This document shows, piece after piece, positions 1-10,365 of a DNA stretch of 64,000 bases. This DNA is from Sandaracinaceae bacterium. Lineage in GTDB: Bacteria > Myxococcota_A > Polyangia > Polyangiales > Sandaracinaceae. The stretch spans positions 124,001 through 188,000 of the forward strand of contig JAVJQK010000035.1 in assembly GCA_040218145.1 (NCBI GenBank), written 5' to 3'. The translations under genes and the position numbers were made by a program. The notes under the pieces were generated by a model, which was not told where the DNA came from, did no database searches, and saw nothing but the letters and a program-made list of their open reading frames with translations. Numbering within the stretch: the first letter of the stretch is position 1; the number at the start of each line of letters is the position of its first letter.

Positions 1-75
1 GGACACGGCGCCCCCAGGGCACGGCGCCCCCAGGACACAGCGCCCCCAGGACACGGCGCCTCCAGGACACGGGCC
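1..75. repeat. 16-bp tandem repeat at the left edge
   Basis: About four and a half copies of a 16-bp unit of the form GGACACGGCGCCCCCA lie head to tail: 1-16, 17-32, 33-48, 49-64, then a partial copy. Copies differ at one to three positions. The array starts at the window edge, so its full length is unknown. It ends about 12 bp past the stop codon of the giant TPR gene. No spacer structure is present, so it is a minisatellite and not a CRISPR. Confidence 0.85.
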
Positions 76-86
76 GAGCGGCCTCC

Positions 87-3000
87 TCACGCGAGCGGGA
101 TGCGGATCCCGAGCTGCTCGCGCAGCCGGAAGTACTCCTCGCTCACGCTGAAGAGGACGAGCTCCTTGACCTTCTCCTTCGGCGGGAGGTCGACCGGGCC
201 GGCCGCGCCGAGCTGGGTGACCATGCGCGCGGCGGTCTCGAGGTCGTTGCAGACCAGGAGCCCGGCGCGGCACGACGTCAGCTCGACCGCCTGGAGCCAC
301 TTCTTGATGTCGGTGCGCGCGCCCGCGTCCACGAAGCGCTTGGCCAGGCTCCGCAGGGCGTCGCGCTGGGCCGGCTGCATCTTCGTCGCGATCTGCTGCG
401 CCGCCTGCTCGGCCGCGGGCTCGACCTGCGGCACCACGCCGCTGAGCCGGAGCCCCGCCATGAGCACCGTCTTCAGCTCGGTGTTCGACTTGAGCATGGT
501 GCGGATGTAGTGCTCGGGCCGGTAGTCGCTGAGGTGACGCCCGGCGACGAACATCAGGTCCGAGGGCTGGAAGCCGCTGAGCAGCGTCGCGCCGCTGAGC
601 GAGGCGAGCGGGTAGACCGGCATGTGCGTCAGGCCGCCCTGCACGTCGGTGCGCAGGAAGAGCCGCGGCGCGGGCATGCCGAGCACGTTCGCCACGAAGC
701 CGAAGGTCCGCGCGAAGGTCACCGTGCTGTTCGCCGGATCGACCTCGTGCTTCTTGTTCAGCCCGGCGTCCTTGTCGTTCTGGATGCGCAGCGAGAGCAC
801 CGCGGGCCAGATCTGCTCGAAGATCTTCGAGACCAGCAGGTCCTGCTCCGACGACGCCAGATCCTTCAGCCAGCGCTCGTCGTTGAGCCGGTTCGTCGGG
901 CGGATGGGCCCGCTCGGCCGGTTGTCCGCGAAGAACTGCTGCTGCTCGGCGTCCGCCTTGTTGAGGAACGTGAGCGTCCGCGCCAAGCACCACGCCTTGT
1001 CGTACGCGCGCGCGTCGAAGTAGAGCTTGTAGAGCTTCTGGTAGCTGTCGACGCGGTAGGGATCGCGCCGGAGCAGCCACTGGTGCTCGCTGATGGCCTC
1101 GTCGAGCTTGCCGAGCAGCGTGTAGAGCTCCGCCAGGATGACGTGCTCGGTGTCCTGCTCCCGGATGGTGCTCGCGACCCGGAAGGCCTCGGCCGCGTTC
1201 TCGTACTGCTTCAGGCGGTCTCGGTAGATGACGCCGAGGTTGTGCCAGAGGTTGTACTCGAGGTCCTGGTCCCGATCGTCCTTGCCGCTGATGCGGTGGA
1301 GCATCTTGCGGAAGGCGCGCTCGAGCTGCTTCCAGTCCTTCTTCTGGTTGAGGATCTTGTTGATCGCCTCGAAGGCCTTCAGCTGCTTCTCGTCGAGGTC
1401 GAGCGCCTCGTTGAACTTCTCGACCGCGCGGTCGGTGTCCTTGACCTCGTCGCGCAAGATGACCGCCACCGTGTAGGCGTACTTCGCCTTGGCGGCCTTG
1501 CGATCGTCGAGGTCGCTGACGCGCTGGATGATCTCGATGGCCTCATCCCACTGCCGCGTCGTCTGGTAGAGCATCAGCAGCTTGTGCAGCAGGCGGTGGT
1601 TGTCCGGCTCGAGGGCCGCCGCCTCCACGTAGGCCTCGATCGCCTTCTGCGAGTTCTTGACCTTCTCGTGCCAGAGGTCGCCGATCTCGTCGAGGAGGCC
1701 GAAGCGCTCCTCGATGTCCGCGATGTCGAGGACCTGCTTCTTGTAGTGGATGACCTGCTCGAAGTCGTTCGCCGCCTCGTAGACGCTCACCATCGCCTCG
1801 AGCGTGGGGCGGTGATGCGGGTCCTCTTCGAGGGCCTTGTCGAACATGTTGAGCGCCTTGCGGCGGTCCCCCTGCTCGCGCTTGACGATGCCCAGCTTGA
1901 AGAAGACGTCCGTGATCTCGTCGCGCCCGAGCGAGTCCCGGTGGTGCACGAGGAGCATCTGGTAGTACTTGAACGCCTTCTCCCAGTCCTTCGCCTGGTA
2001 GTAGGCGTCGGCCAGCTTCAGCAGCGTCGGGAGGTGCTGCTGGTCGAGCTGGTAGGCCTTGGTGAGCGCCTTGATGGCCGCCTCGCTCTTCTCGAGCTTC
2101 AGCGCCGTCTCACCGAGCATGAGCGAGAGCCGGTGCTGCTCGTGCTCCTCACGCTTGCCGGCCCGCTTCACGAGCACGTCGAGGAGCGGGTAGGCCTCCT
2201 CGTGGCGCCCCGCCTTGACGTACTCCTCGGCGAGGGGCAAGGCCGCTTCCTCGTTGTCCTCGTCCTGCTTGGCCGCGGCCTCGTAGCACTGGATGGCCCG
2301 GTCGTGCTCGTCGAGGCGCTCGTCGTAGAGCCGCCCGAGCTCCACCAGCAGCGCGCTCGTCTGCCGCGGGTTCTGCTGGTACTGCGTCTCCTGCTCGAGC
2401 GTGCGCGCCGCCGCCAGCCAGTCGCCGGAGTCGATGTAGATCTTCCGCATCGCGGCGAGCGACGGGAGGTGACCGGGCTCGACGTCGAGCGCGGCGCGGT
2501 AGCTGTCGACCGCCGCGTCGCGATCCGCGAGCTGCTGGTCGAGGATCCGGCCCATGCGGAAGCGCAGATCCACGACCTGCTTCGGCTCGCTGATCTGCCG
2601 CGACAGCTGCTGCATCATGTCGAGCGCCTGGCTGTAGTCCTCACGCTTCTCGTAGAGCCGCGTGAGCGCGTCGAGCGCGCCCGCGTTGTCCTCGTCGATC
2701 GCGAGCAGGTTCAGGTAGCTGTCGATGGCGCGGTCCGCGTCGTCGATCTCGACCGAGTAGACCTGGCCGATGGCCGCGTAGCACTCGACCTTCTCGGTGC
2801 GGTCGGGCGTGGCGCTGACGTGCCGCTCGTAGGTCGCGATGAGGTCGTCCCACCGCTGCATGCTGCGGTAGAGCCGCTCGAGGCCACGGAGCGCGGTCTC
2901 GTTGTTCGGGTCGATGTCGAGCACCTGCTCGAGCCGCTCGGCCGCCTTCTCGGGCTTGACGAACTCCTCCTCCCACATCGACGCCAGGCGCGTGAGGATG

Positions 3001-6000
3001 GAGATGCGATCGCGCTCGGTGGTGACGACCTCGTACTGCCGCTCGAGCACCTGGAGGAGCTCACGCCACTGCTCGCGCTGCGCGTAGAGCCGCTCGAGCC
3101 CCTTGAGCGCGTTCAGGTTCGTCGCATCGACCTCGAGCACCTTCTGGTAGACGTCGATGGCCTGCTCGGGATCGTTGATCCGATCCTCGTAGTTCTCCGC
3201 GATGAGGAGGCGCGTCTCGAGGATCTTGTCCGGGTCCTCGAGGGCGTCCGCCTTGCGCTGGAGCACGTCGAGCAGCTCGTTCCAGCGACCTTCCCGCCGG
3301 AAGGTCCGCTCGAGCGCCTCGAGCGCGCCCACGTGATCGGGCGCGACGTCGAGCGCCTGCTGGTAGTAGCGGCCCGCCTGCTCGGGCGTCGCGAGCTGGT
3401 CCTCGCAGAGCGCGCCCATCTCGACGAGCACCGTCGCCTTGTCCTTCGGCTCCTCCGTCACGTCGACGAGGCGCTCGAGGACCTGCCCCAGGGTCTGCCA
3501 CTGCTGCGTGCTGCGGTAGAGGTCCGCCATCTGGCGCATCGCCGCGGCGTTGGCCGGATCGAGCGCGAGGATCTGCTGGTAGTACGGGATCGCGTACTCG
3601 GGGTGACCCAGCTCCGTGCCGTACCACTTCGCGCAGCTGAGACAGATGGCGATCTTGGTCTCGGCGTCGTCGTCGGGCACCTGCGACAGCGCGGTGTTCG
3701 CGAGGTTCAGCAGCTCGTTCCACTGCTGGGTGAGCCCCGCGAGCCGCTCGAGCTCGTTCGAGGTCGCGCGGTCCGTGAAGTCCATCTCCCACGCGACCTG
3801 GAGCGCGTTGAACGCCTCGTCCTTGTCGTCGATGTGCTCCTCGTAGACCCGCGCCACGCGCCGCAGGAGCTCCACCGCCTCTGCGGTGTCCTCCGTCGAC
3901 TCGACCCGGTTGAGGTACATCTCGACGAGCGGCTCCCAGCGGCCCGCGGCGCTGTGAAGCTGCTCGAGGTTGTCGAACGCCAGCTGGTGGTTCGGGTCGT
4001 GCTCGAGCACGCGCTCGTACGCGCTGGTGCCCTGGTCGGCGTCCTGGACGTGCACCGCCCACGCCTCGGCGAGGGCGAGCAGGACCTGGACCTTCTGGCC
4101 GGGATCGTCGAGCCCGGCGGCGCGGGTCTCCATCACCTGGATGGCGTCGATCCACTCGCCCTCGCGCCGATGGATGCGCTCGAGCGCGTCCATCGCGGCG
4201 AAGTTGCGCGGGTTGATCTCGAGCCCTCGACGGTAGCTCTCGATGGCGTCGACGGGCTGCTCGAGCGTGTGCTCGTAGAGCGTGCCCAGCTGCATGTAGA
4301 CGGTCTCGAGCGTGGCGTCGTCCAGGGTGGCCGCGCCGACGTCGATCAGCCGGTTGAGGGTGTCGACCCGCTCGTGATGCTGACCGGCGCGCTCGTAGAT
4401 CTCCGCCAGCCCGAAGAGCGCCTCGGCGTTCGTCGGGTCGATGTCGAAGACGCGCTCCCAGCTGTCGATCGCGCTCCGCTCCTTCTGCAGGCGCATGTAG
4501 AAGATGCGCGCCATGTCCGCGAAGATGCGGATGCGGGTCTCGTCGTCCTCCGCGACCGTCACCTCGCGGTCGAGGATCTCGACCAGCTCGGCCCAGCGCT
4601 CGAGCCCGGCGTAGAGGTTGCCGAGCGCGTTGAGCGCCTCGGGGTCCTCGCCTCGGAGGTCCAGGACCTCCTTCCAGAGCTCGATCGCCTTGTCGTAGTC
4701 CTGGAGCGCGTCCGACGCGATGCGCGCCATCTTCGCGGTGACGTCGCTGCGCGCGGTGTCACCGAGCACCACGTCGAGCTCCTTCTGGAAGCTCGCGTAG
4801 AGGCTCTGCCAGTCCTGCTTCTCGGTGTAGATGTTCTGGAGCGCCTTGATGGCGTTCTCGTGCTCGGGGTCGAGGTTGGCGAGGATGCCCTGGTAGACGC
4901 CGACCGCCTCGTCGATGCGGCCGAGATCGTTCTCGAGGACCCAGCCGAGCCGGTAGCTCAGCTCGACCTTGGACAGCTCGTCCTCCGCCGCGGCGACGCG
5001 CTTCTTGAGCGTCTCCGCGAGCGCCTCGTGCGCGCCGTGCTCGGTGTAGATGCGGTCGAGGTTCTCCAGCGTCTCGCGCTCGCGGTCGTTCGCCTTGAGC
5101 ACGAAGAGGTAGGACTCCACCGCGCGCTGCACGTCGCCCAGCTCGAGCTCGTAGATGCGCGCCTGGCGCTTGCCGACCTCGACGACCACCTCGGGCGCCT
5201 CGTGCGTGGCGAGCACGTCCGCGTAGGTGTTGGCGAGCTGGTCCCAGCGGTCCAGCATGGCCGCGAGACGCTCGACCTCGCTCGCGCTGTGGTCGTGCGT
5301 GGGGTTCTCCAGCAAGGCGCGCTGCATCCACTCGAGCGCCAGCTGATGATCCGACGCCCGGTCCTCTGCGATCTCCGCGAGGCGGTGCATCATGGAGACC
5401 CGCTCCTCGGGATCCTCCTGGTAACGCAGCTGGATCTGCTGCACGCCGATGAGCCGGTCCCAGGACTCGCTCATGCGGTAGAGCGGCTCGAGGATCTCGC
5501 CGATCTTCAGGGGCTGCACGCCCTCCGCGAAGAGCATCTCGAGCGCGCCGAGCGCCTGGCTGTGCTCGGGCTCCGCCGCGAGGATCTCGCGGTACTGCTC
5601 GATCGCGTCGTCGATCCGGTTGAGGTAGTGCTGGTAGACCTGACCCAGCCGGAACTGGAAGGCGAGCACGTCCTCCGGGCTCGGCGCGAGCTGCACCTCC
5701 TTCTGGAGGATCCCCGCGAGCTCGGCCCAGCGCTCCGTCTGCTCGTAGAGCTGGTCGAGCGCCTCGATGGCCTGGATGTGGTGCTCGTCCGCCTCGAGCA
5801 CGATGCGGTAGCGCGCGATGGCGCTGTCCACGTCCTCGACCTGGATGAAGTAGATCTGCGCGACGCGCAGGGCCATGTCGACGAGCAGATCGGGCTCGCT
5901 CTCGCGGAGCTTCTCGATCTCCACGTCGTAGAGCCGGGTCACCTCGTTCCAGCCGCCGAGCTGATCGGCGAGCCGCTCGAGGCTGCCCATCGTGTGCTCG

Positions 6001-9000
6001 TTCGCGTTGTCGAAGGGCAGCGCGCGCGCGTAGGCCTGGAAGGCCTCCTGCGTCTGGTCGAGCTGCACCTCGTGGAGCTCCGCCACCTGATGGAGCAGCT
6101 CCACGCGGCGGATGGGGTCCTCTTCGTGCGCGATCTGCACCTCGAGGACGGCGACGAGGCGCGCCGACTCGCCGTACTGGCGGTAGATCGGCTCGAGCAC
6201 GAGCGCAGCCTGGTTGGGCTCCTTGCCCTCCTGGATCATGCGCTCGAGCGCGTCGAGGGTCGGTTGGTGGTCGGGGACCAGCGCGAGGATCTCCCGGTAG
6301 CCGTCGACCGCGCGGGTCGAGTCACCGAGCTTGTGATCCCAGAGATCCGCGATGCGGTAGCGGTAGCTGATGACCTCGTTCGGGTCGCCGGCGAGATCCG
6401 CCGAGCGCTCGAGGATGGCGCGCAGCTCCTCCCAGTTCCCGCTCGCCTGGTAGAGCGCGTCGAGGCGCTGGATGGCGGTCAGGTCGTCCGGGTCGATCTC
6501 GAGGATGCGCTGATACGTGTCGATCGCCTTGTCGACGTCGCCGATCTCGCGCTCGTAGACCGCGCCCACCTCGAGGTAGAGCGACTTCTTCTCGTCGGGG
6601 TCGAAGACGATGTCGGCCTTGCGCTCGTAGAAGCCCAGCAGCGGCTGCCACTTCTCGAGGCGCAGGTGCAGCTCGATGAGCTTGTCGAGGGCGCGCACCT
6701 CCTCGGAGTCGACCTCGAGGACCTTCTTGTAGACCGCGATGGCGTCTTCGGGCTTCTCGAGGATCTCCTCGTGGATCGCCGCCGCGCGGAAGAGGTGGTC
6801 CTTCTGGTCCTCCGGGATGTCGAGGATCTTGGCCTTCTCGAGGAGGATGGCCGCGAGATCCGGGTAGCGCTCCGTCATGTGGAAGAGCCGCTCGAGCGCC
6901 GTCGCCGCTTCGATGTGATCGGCGTCGAGGCTGAGCACCTGCTGGTAGTGCGCGATGGCCGTCTCGGCGTCGCCGAGCTGCTCCTCGCGGATGGTCGCCG
7001 CCTTGACGTGCAGCTGGGTCGCCAGCGAGACGTCCTCGAGGCCCTCCACGCGCTGCTCGTAGACCTGCGCGAGCTGCTCGAAGGCGCCGGTGGCGCGCGC
7101 GATGCGCTCGAGCTGCTCCTGCGTGTTCAGGTCGGCGGGGTCCTCGCCGAGCGCGCGCGCGAAGGAGTGGAACGCGTTGCCGTAGTCCTCGAGCGCGACC
7201 TCGTAGAGCTCCGCGATCTGATGCAGCAGCTCGACCTTCATGTCGGCGCTGTCGGCGTGCGCGGCCTGGATCTCGTGGACCTGGATCAGCTTCTCGTACT
7301 GACTCGAGTCGCGGTAGATCGGCTCGAGGATCCCGGCGATCAGGCGCTGGTGCTCCTCGCTCTGGATCAGCCGCTCGAGCGCCTCGAGCGCCGCCTCGTT
7401 GGACGGATCACGCTCGAGCACCTCGCGGTAGATCTCGATGGCCGCGTCGACCGCGCCCATCTGCGTCTCGCGCAGCGCGGCGAGCCGGAGCATCAGGGAC
7501 GTCTGCGCCTCCGGGTCGTCGGCGATCGAGAGCTGTCGGCCGATGTTGTCGGCCAGGTCGCTCCAGCGCTCGAGCTTCTCGTAGAGGCGGTCGAGCGCGA
7601 CGAGCGCGCGCTGGCTGGTCGGGTCGAGCTCGAGGATGTCGCTGTAGACGCGGATGGCGCTGTCGGGCTCCTCCAGCATCTCCTCGTAGATCATCGCGTT
7701 CTGCGCGAGGAGCTCCTCCTGGAGCGTCGGGTCGTCCGCGAGCTCCGCCTTGCGGCGCATCACGCCGAGGAGATCTCGCCAACGCTCCGTGCGACGGTAG
7801 AGCGCGTCGAGGGCGTCGAGCACCTCTGCGTCGCCCGGATCCGACTCCAGGATCTGGTTGTAGTCGCGCACCGCCGCGTCGACGTCGCCGATCTGGCCGT
7901 CATGGATCTGCGCCGCGCGGAGGTAGAGCGCGCGGGACAGCATCGGCTCGGTGGTCTCGCCCGCGAGCTTCTCGAGCAGCTTCACGAGGTCGGCGAAGCG
8001 GTTCTGCTCGCCCGCGAGCAGCTCGAGCCGCTCCAGGGTCTGCTGGCTGTCGGGCATGACGCCGAGCGCGCGCCCGAAGGCGTCGAACGCGGCGTCTTGA
8101 TCGTCGAGCTGCGTCGACTGCACGGTGCCGACCTTCTCGAGCAGCTCGAGACGTCGGTGCGGGTCGCCCGCCCCCGCCGCGAGCACCTCGAGCGCGCGGA
8201 TCAGCGGCTGCCACTGGCCCTGCATCTCGTAGATGGGCTCGAGGATCGTCGCCGCGTGGGTGCCGAGGCCCTCGGTGTCGAGGAAGCTCTCGAGGCGCTG
8301 ACGCGCCCCGTCGTGCTCGGGCACGAGCATGAGCACCTCGCGGTAGAGCTCGAGCGCCCGCTCGGCCTCCGTGAGGTGGTCGGCGGCCACGTTCGCGAGC
8401 CGGAACTTCAGCGCCGCGAGCTCCTCGGTGCTCTCCGGCCCGAGGTCGATGCGTCGCTCGAGGGTCGAGGCGAGGTCCGCCCAGCGCTCCTCCGCCTCGT
8501 ACAGGCGGTCGAGCGCGGCGTACGCGTCGGACTCGTCGTCGCCCCACTCGTCGAGGATCCGCTGGTAGGCGTCGATCGCGTTGTTCGCGTCCGCGAGCTC
8601 CGACTCCCAGAGCGAGGCCCGCCCGTAGGCGAGCTGACGGCGCACCTCGGGGTCCTCCTCGAGCTCCATGCGGCGCTCGTAGATGTCGAGCAGCTCGCGG
8701 TACTTCTCGGTCTGGCGGTAGAGCGTCTCGAGCGCCTCGATCGCCTCGAGGTTGTCGCCTCGCGCGTCGTAGACGGCGCGGTACTGCTCGATCGCCTCGT
8801 CGATCTTCTCGACGTGGGCGAGCAGGCGCCCGAGCTGGAGCCGGAGATCGGTGGCGACGTCCGGGTCGGTCGCGCCCTCGATCGCCTCGCGATAGGCCGC
8901 GATGCCCTCGTCCCAGCCGTTCGTGGCCTCGGCGAGGCGCGCGACGTCCTCGCGGATGATCTCCTGCGTGGGATCGGTCTTGAACGCCTCGAGGAACGCG

Positions 9001-10208
9001 TCGAACGCTTCCTTCGGCTTGCGGAGCTTCTCCTCGTAGAGCAGCCCGCTCTCGCGCAGGAGGTGGACCCGCTCGGTCGGCTCCTGCGCGTGCTTGAGGC
9101 GCACCTCGTAGACACTGACGAGCTTGCGCGCGTCGCCCGCCTCTTCGTAGATGGGCGAGAGCGCGAGCGCGGCGTCGAGGTTGTTCTCGTCCTTCGAGAG
9201 GATCTTCTCGTACGCGCGCGCCGCCCGCTCGGGCTTGTCCTTCTGCTCGATCCAGAGCTTCGCGGCGCGGAAGAGGAGCTCCGTGCGCTCCTCGTCGGTG
9301 GTGTCCTTGCCCTCGGCCTCGCGCTCGAGGGTGCGGATCAGCTCGTCCCACTTCTCCGTCGACGCGTAGAAGCTCTCGAGCTCGTCCCAGGCCTTCAGCG
9401 ACACGTAGCGCCGCTTGAGCTGCTCCTGCGCCCGACGGTCGTCGGGATCGAGGGTGAGCAGGCGCTGGAACGCGCGCACCGCGCCCTCGTCGTCGCCGAT
9501 CTTGTCGGCGTAGATCATCCCGAGCTTCTGCAGCGCCTGCTTCAGCTCGTTCTCGTCGGCGATCTGCTCGACCCGCTTGTCGAGCACCTTCGCCAGCGGC
9601 TCCCAGTCCCGCGCCCGCTCGTAGAGCTGCGAGAGAGACTCGAGCGCCTCGTGGTTGTCCGGGTCCTCCTCGAGGACGGACTGCCAGAGCTCGATGCAGA
9701 TGTCGGGCTTGCGGAGGCGCTGCGTCGCCAGCTGCGCGATCTCGACGTACTCGAACAGACGATCTGCCTCGTCCATGAGCTTCGCCGCGCGCTGACGGAT
9801 GCGGACGAGCGACTCCCAGTCCCGACGCTTCTCGTAGCTCTCCTTGAGCTGCCCGATCGCCTCGAGGTTGTAGGGGTCGTGCTCCAGGACCGCCTCGAAG
9901 CACTTGATGGCCTCGGCCTGGTTGGACGACTTGTCCAGGTACATGCGCCCCGCCTCGGCGTGGAGCTCGACCTTCTGCGCGGGGTCCGGATGCAGCTCCG
10001 CCTTGGCCACGATCGCCTTGATGACGTCGGACCAGCGCTTCTGCTCGGTGTACTTCGCGATGGTCTCGTCGAGCTCGGCGAGCTGCGCGAGCTCCTCCTC
10101 GGTCGGCTCGCGGCCCGGAGCCGGGCCTGCCGTCTCCTCGACGCTCTCGTCCATCTCGATCTCGGGGCTCTCGTTCTCCTGATCCGACACGGAGGCCTCC
10201 CTGGTCAC
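87..10208 (-). CDS. gltI: giant TPR-repeat protein, GltI/AgmK-like
   Basis: This 3,373-residue protein has no signal peptide and no membrane segment, so it is probably cytoplasmic. Roughly residues 30-3000 are dozens of degenerate TPR-type helical hairpins in a recurring pattern: an ALE-x-LY helix, ERW-x-EL, then AIxxYxxVLExDP. The last ~330 residues are not TPR and resemble an M48-type peptidase domain without its HExxH zinc site. In Myxococcus xanthus the Glt gliding machinery includes GltI (AgmK), a cytoplasmic TPR giant of similar size next to gltG and gltH; size, architecture and position all match. The start is GTG at 10208; no closer ATG fits as well. It is the last gene of the cluster in this window. 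A scaffold role is inferred from the family. An Nfs-type or other paralogue cannot be excluded. Confidence 0.8.
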   Translation of the reverse strand: MTREASVSDQENESPEIEMDESVEETAGPAPGREPTEEELAQLAELDETIAKYTEQKRWSDVIKAIVAKAELHPDPAQKVELHAEAGRMYLDKSSNQAEAIKCFEAVLEHDPYNLEAIGQLKESYEKRRDWESLVRIRQRAAKLMDEADRLFEYVEIAQLATQRLRKPDICIELWQSVLEEDPDNHEALESLSQLYERARDWEPLAKVLDKRVEQIADENELKQALQKLGMIYADKIGDDEGAVRAFQRLLTLDPDDRRAQEQLKRRYVSLKAWDELESFYASTEKWDELIRTLEREAEGKDTTDEERTELLFRAAKLWIEQKDKPERAARAYEKILSKDENNLDAALALSPIYEEAGDARKLVSVYEVRLKHAQEPTERVHLLRESGLLYEEKLRKPKEAFDAFLEAFKTDPTQEIIREDVARLAEATNGWDEGIAAYREAIEGATDPDVATDLRLQLGRLLAHVEKIDEAIEQYRAVYDARGDNLEAIEALETLYRQTEKYRELLDIYERRMELEEDPEVRRQLAYGRASLWESELADANNAIDAYQRILDEWGDDESDAYAALDRLYEAEERWADLASTLERRIDLGPESTEELAALKFRLANVAADHLTEAERALELYREVLMLVPEHDGARQRLESFLDTEGLGTHAATILEPIYEMQGQWQPLIRALEVLAAGAGDPHRRLELLEKVGTVQSTQLDDQDAAFDAFGRALGVMPDSQQTLERLELLAGEQNRFADLVKLLEKLAGETTEPMLSRALYLRAAQIHDGQIGDVDAAVRDYNQILESDPGDAEVLDALDALYRRTERWRDLLGVMRRKAELADDPTLQEELLAQNAMIYEEMLEEPDSAIRVYSDILELDPTSQRALVALDRLYEKLERWSDLADNIGRQLSIADDPEAQTSLMLRLAALRETQMGAVDAAIEIYREVLERDPSNEAALEALERLIQSEEHQRLIAGILEPIYRDSSQYEKLIQVHEIQAAHADSADMKVELLHQIAELYEVALEDYGNAFHSFARALGEDPADLNTQEQLERIARATGAFEQLAQVYEQRVEGLEDVSLATQLHVKAATIREEQLGDAETAIAHYQQVLSLDADHIEAATALERLFHMTERYPDLAAILLEKAKILDIPEDQKDHLFRAAAIHEEILEKPEDAIAVYKKVLEVDSEEVRALDKLIELHLRLEKWQPLLGFYERKADIVFDPDEKKSLYLEVGAVYEREIGDVDKAIDTYQRILEIDPDDLTAIQRLDALYQASGNWEELRAILERSADLAGDPNEVISYRYRIADLWDHKLGDSTRAVDGYREILALVPDHQPTLDALERMIQEGKEPNQAALVLEPIYRQYGESARLVAVLEVQIAHEEDPIRRVELLHQVAELHEVQLDQTQEAFQAYARALPFDNANEHTMGSLERLADQLGGWNEVTRLYDVEIEKLRESEPDLLVDMALRVAQIYFIQVEDVDSAIARYRIVLEADEHHIQAIEALDQLYEQTERWAELAGILQKEVQLAPSPEDVLAFQFRLGQVYQHYLNRIDDAIEQYREILAAEPEHSQALGALEMLFAEGVQPLKIGEILEPLYRMSESWDRLIGVQQIQLRYQEDPEERVSMMHRLAEIAEDRASDHQLALEWMQRALLENPTHDHSASEVERLAAMLDRWDQLANTYADVLATHEAPEVVVEVGKRQARIYELELGDVQRAVESYLFVLKANDRERETLENLDRIYTEHGAHEALAETLKKRVAAAEDELSKVELSYRLGWVLENDLGRIDEAVGVYQGILANLDPEHENAIKALQNIYTEKQDWQSLYASFQKELDVVLGDTARSDVTAKMARIASDALQDYDKAIELWKEVLDLRGEDPEALNALGNLYAGLERWAELVEILDREVTVAEDDETRIRIFADMARIFYMRLQKERSAIDSWERVFDIDPTNAEALFGLAEIYERAGQHHERVDTLNRLIDVGAATLDDATLETVYMQLGTLYEHTLEQPVDAIESYRRGLEINPRNFAAMDALERIHRREGEWIDAIQVMETRAAGLDDPGQKVQVLLALAEAWAVHVQDADQGTSAYERVLEHDPNHQLAFDNLEQLHSAAGRWEPLVEMYLNRVESTEDTAEAVELLRRVARVYEEHIDDKDEAFNALQVAWEMDFTDRATSNELERLAGLTQQWNELLNLANTALSQVPDDDAETKIAICLSCAKWYGTELGHPEYAIPYYQQILALDPANAAAMRQMADLYRSTQQWQTLGQVLERLVDVTEEPKDKATVLVEMGALCEDQLATPEQAGRYYQQALDVAPDHVGALEALERTFRREGRWNELLDVLQRKADALEDPDKILETRLLIAENYEDRINDPEQAIDVYQKVLEVDATNLNALKGLERLYAQREQWRELLQVLERQYEVVTTERDRISILTRLASMWEEEFVKPEKAAERLEQVLDIDPNNETALRGLERLYRSMQRWDDLIATYERHVSATPDRTEKVECYAAIGQVYSVEIDDADRAIDSYLNLLAIDEDNAGALDALTRLYEKREDYSQALDMMQQLSRQISEPKQVVDLRFRMGRILDQQLADRDAAVDSYRAALDVEPGHLPSLAAMRKIYIDSGDWLAAARTLEQETQYQQNPRQTSALLVELGRLYDERLDEHDRAIQCYEAAAKQDEDNEEAALPLAEEYVKAGRHEEAYPLLDVLVKRAGKREEHEQHRLSLMLGETALKLEKSEAAIKALTKAYQLDQQHLPTLLKLADAYYQAKDWEKAFKYYQMLLVHHRDSLGRDEITDVFFKLGIVKREQGDRRKALNMFDKALEEDPHHRPTLEAMVSVYEAANDFEQVIHYKKQVLDIADIEERFGLLDEIGDLWHEKVKNSQKAIEAYVEAAALEPDNHRLLHKLLMLYQTTRQWDEAIEIIQRVSDLDDRKAAKAKYAYTVAVILRDEVKDTDRAVEKFNEALDLDEKQLKAFEAINKILNQKKDWKQLERAFRKMLHRISGKDDRDQDLEYNLWHNLGVIYRDRLKQYENAAEAFRVASTIREQDTEHVILAELYTLLGKLDEAISEHQWLLRRDPYRVDSYQKLYKLYFDARAYDKAWCLARTLTFLNKADAEQQQFFADNRPSGPIRPTNRLNDERWLKDLASSEQDLLVSKIFEQIWPAVLSLRIQNDKDAGLNKKHEVDPANSTVTFARTFGFVANVLGMPAPRLFLRTDVQGGLTHMPVYPLASLSGATLLSGFQPSDLMFVAGRHLSDYRPEHYIRTMLKSNTELKTVLMAGLRLSGVVPQVEPAAEQAAQQIATKMQPAQRDALRSLAKRFVDAGARTDIKKWLQAVELTSCRAGLLVCNDLETAARMVTQLGAAGPVDLPPKEKVKELVLFSVSEEYFRLREQLGIRIPLA

Positions 10209-10266
10209 GCCTTCCCGGCGCGCCCGAATAGTCTCATAGATGCGCCGTCACTCGCAGCCCCAGAAG

Positions 10267-10298
10267 GCTCGCGGCTCCGTGATGAACGGAGCGCGAGC
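10267..10298 (-). terminator. hairpin between TPR lipoprotein and giant TPR gene
   Basis: The arms 10267-10280 and 10286-10298 pair over 13 bp with one bulge and a 5-nt loop. On the minus strand the stem is followed by CTTCT and not by a long T-run. It lies in the 157-bp gap between two minus-strand genes, so it may be a weak terminator or attenuator that lowers expression of the giant gene relative to those upstream. Confidence 0.4.
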
Positions 10299-10365
10299 GT
10301 GGGCGCGAGCGGCGCGAAGAAGAAGATCGGCCGTGCGGCCGTCTCGACGGGCGACGTGACCAGCG

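Noticed and set aside
1-75. CRISPR array
   Set aside because: The repeat is continuous without spacers and no cas gene is present.
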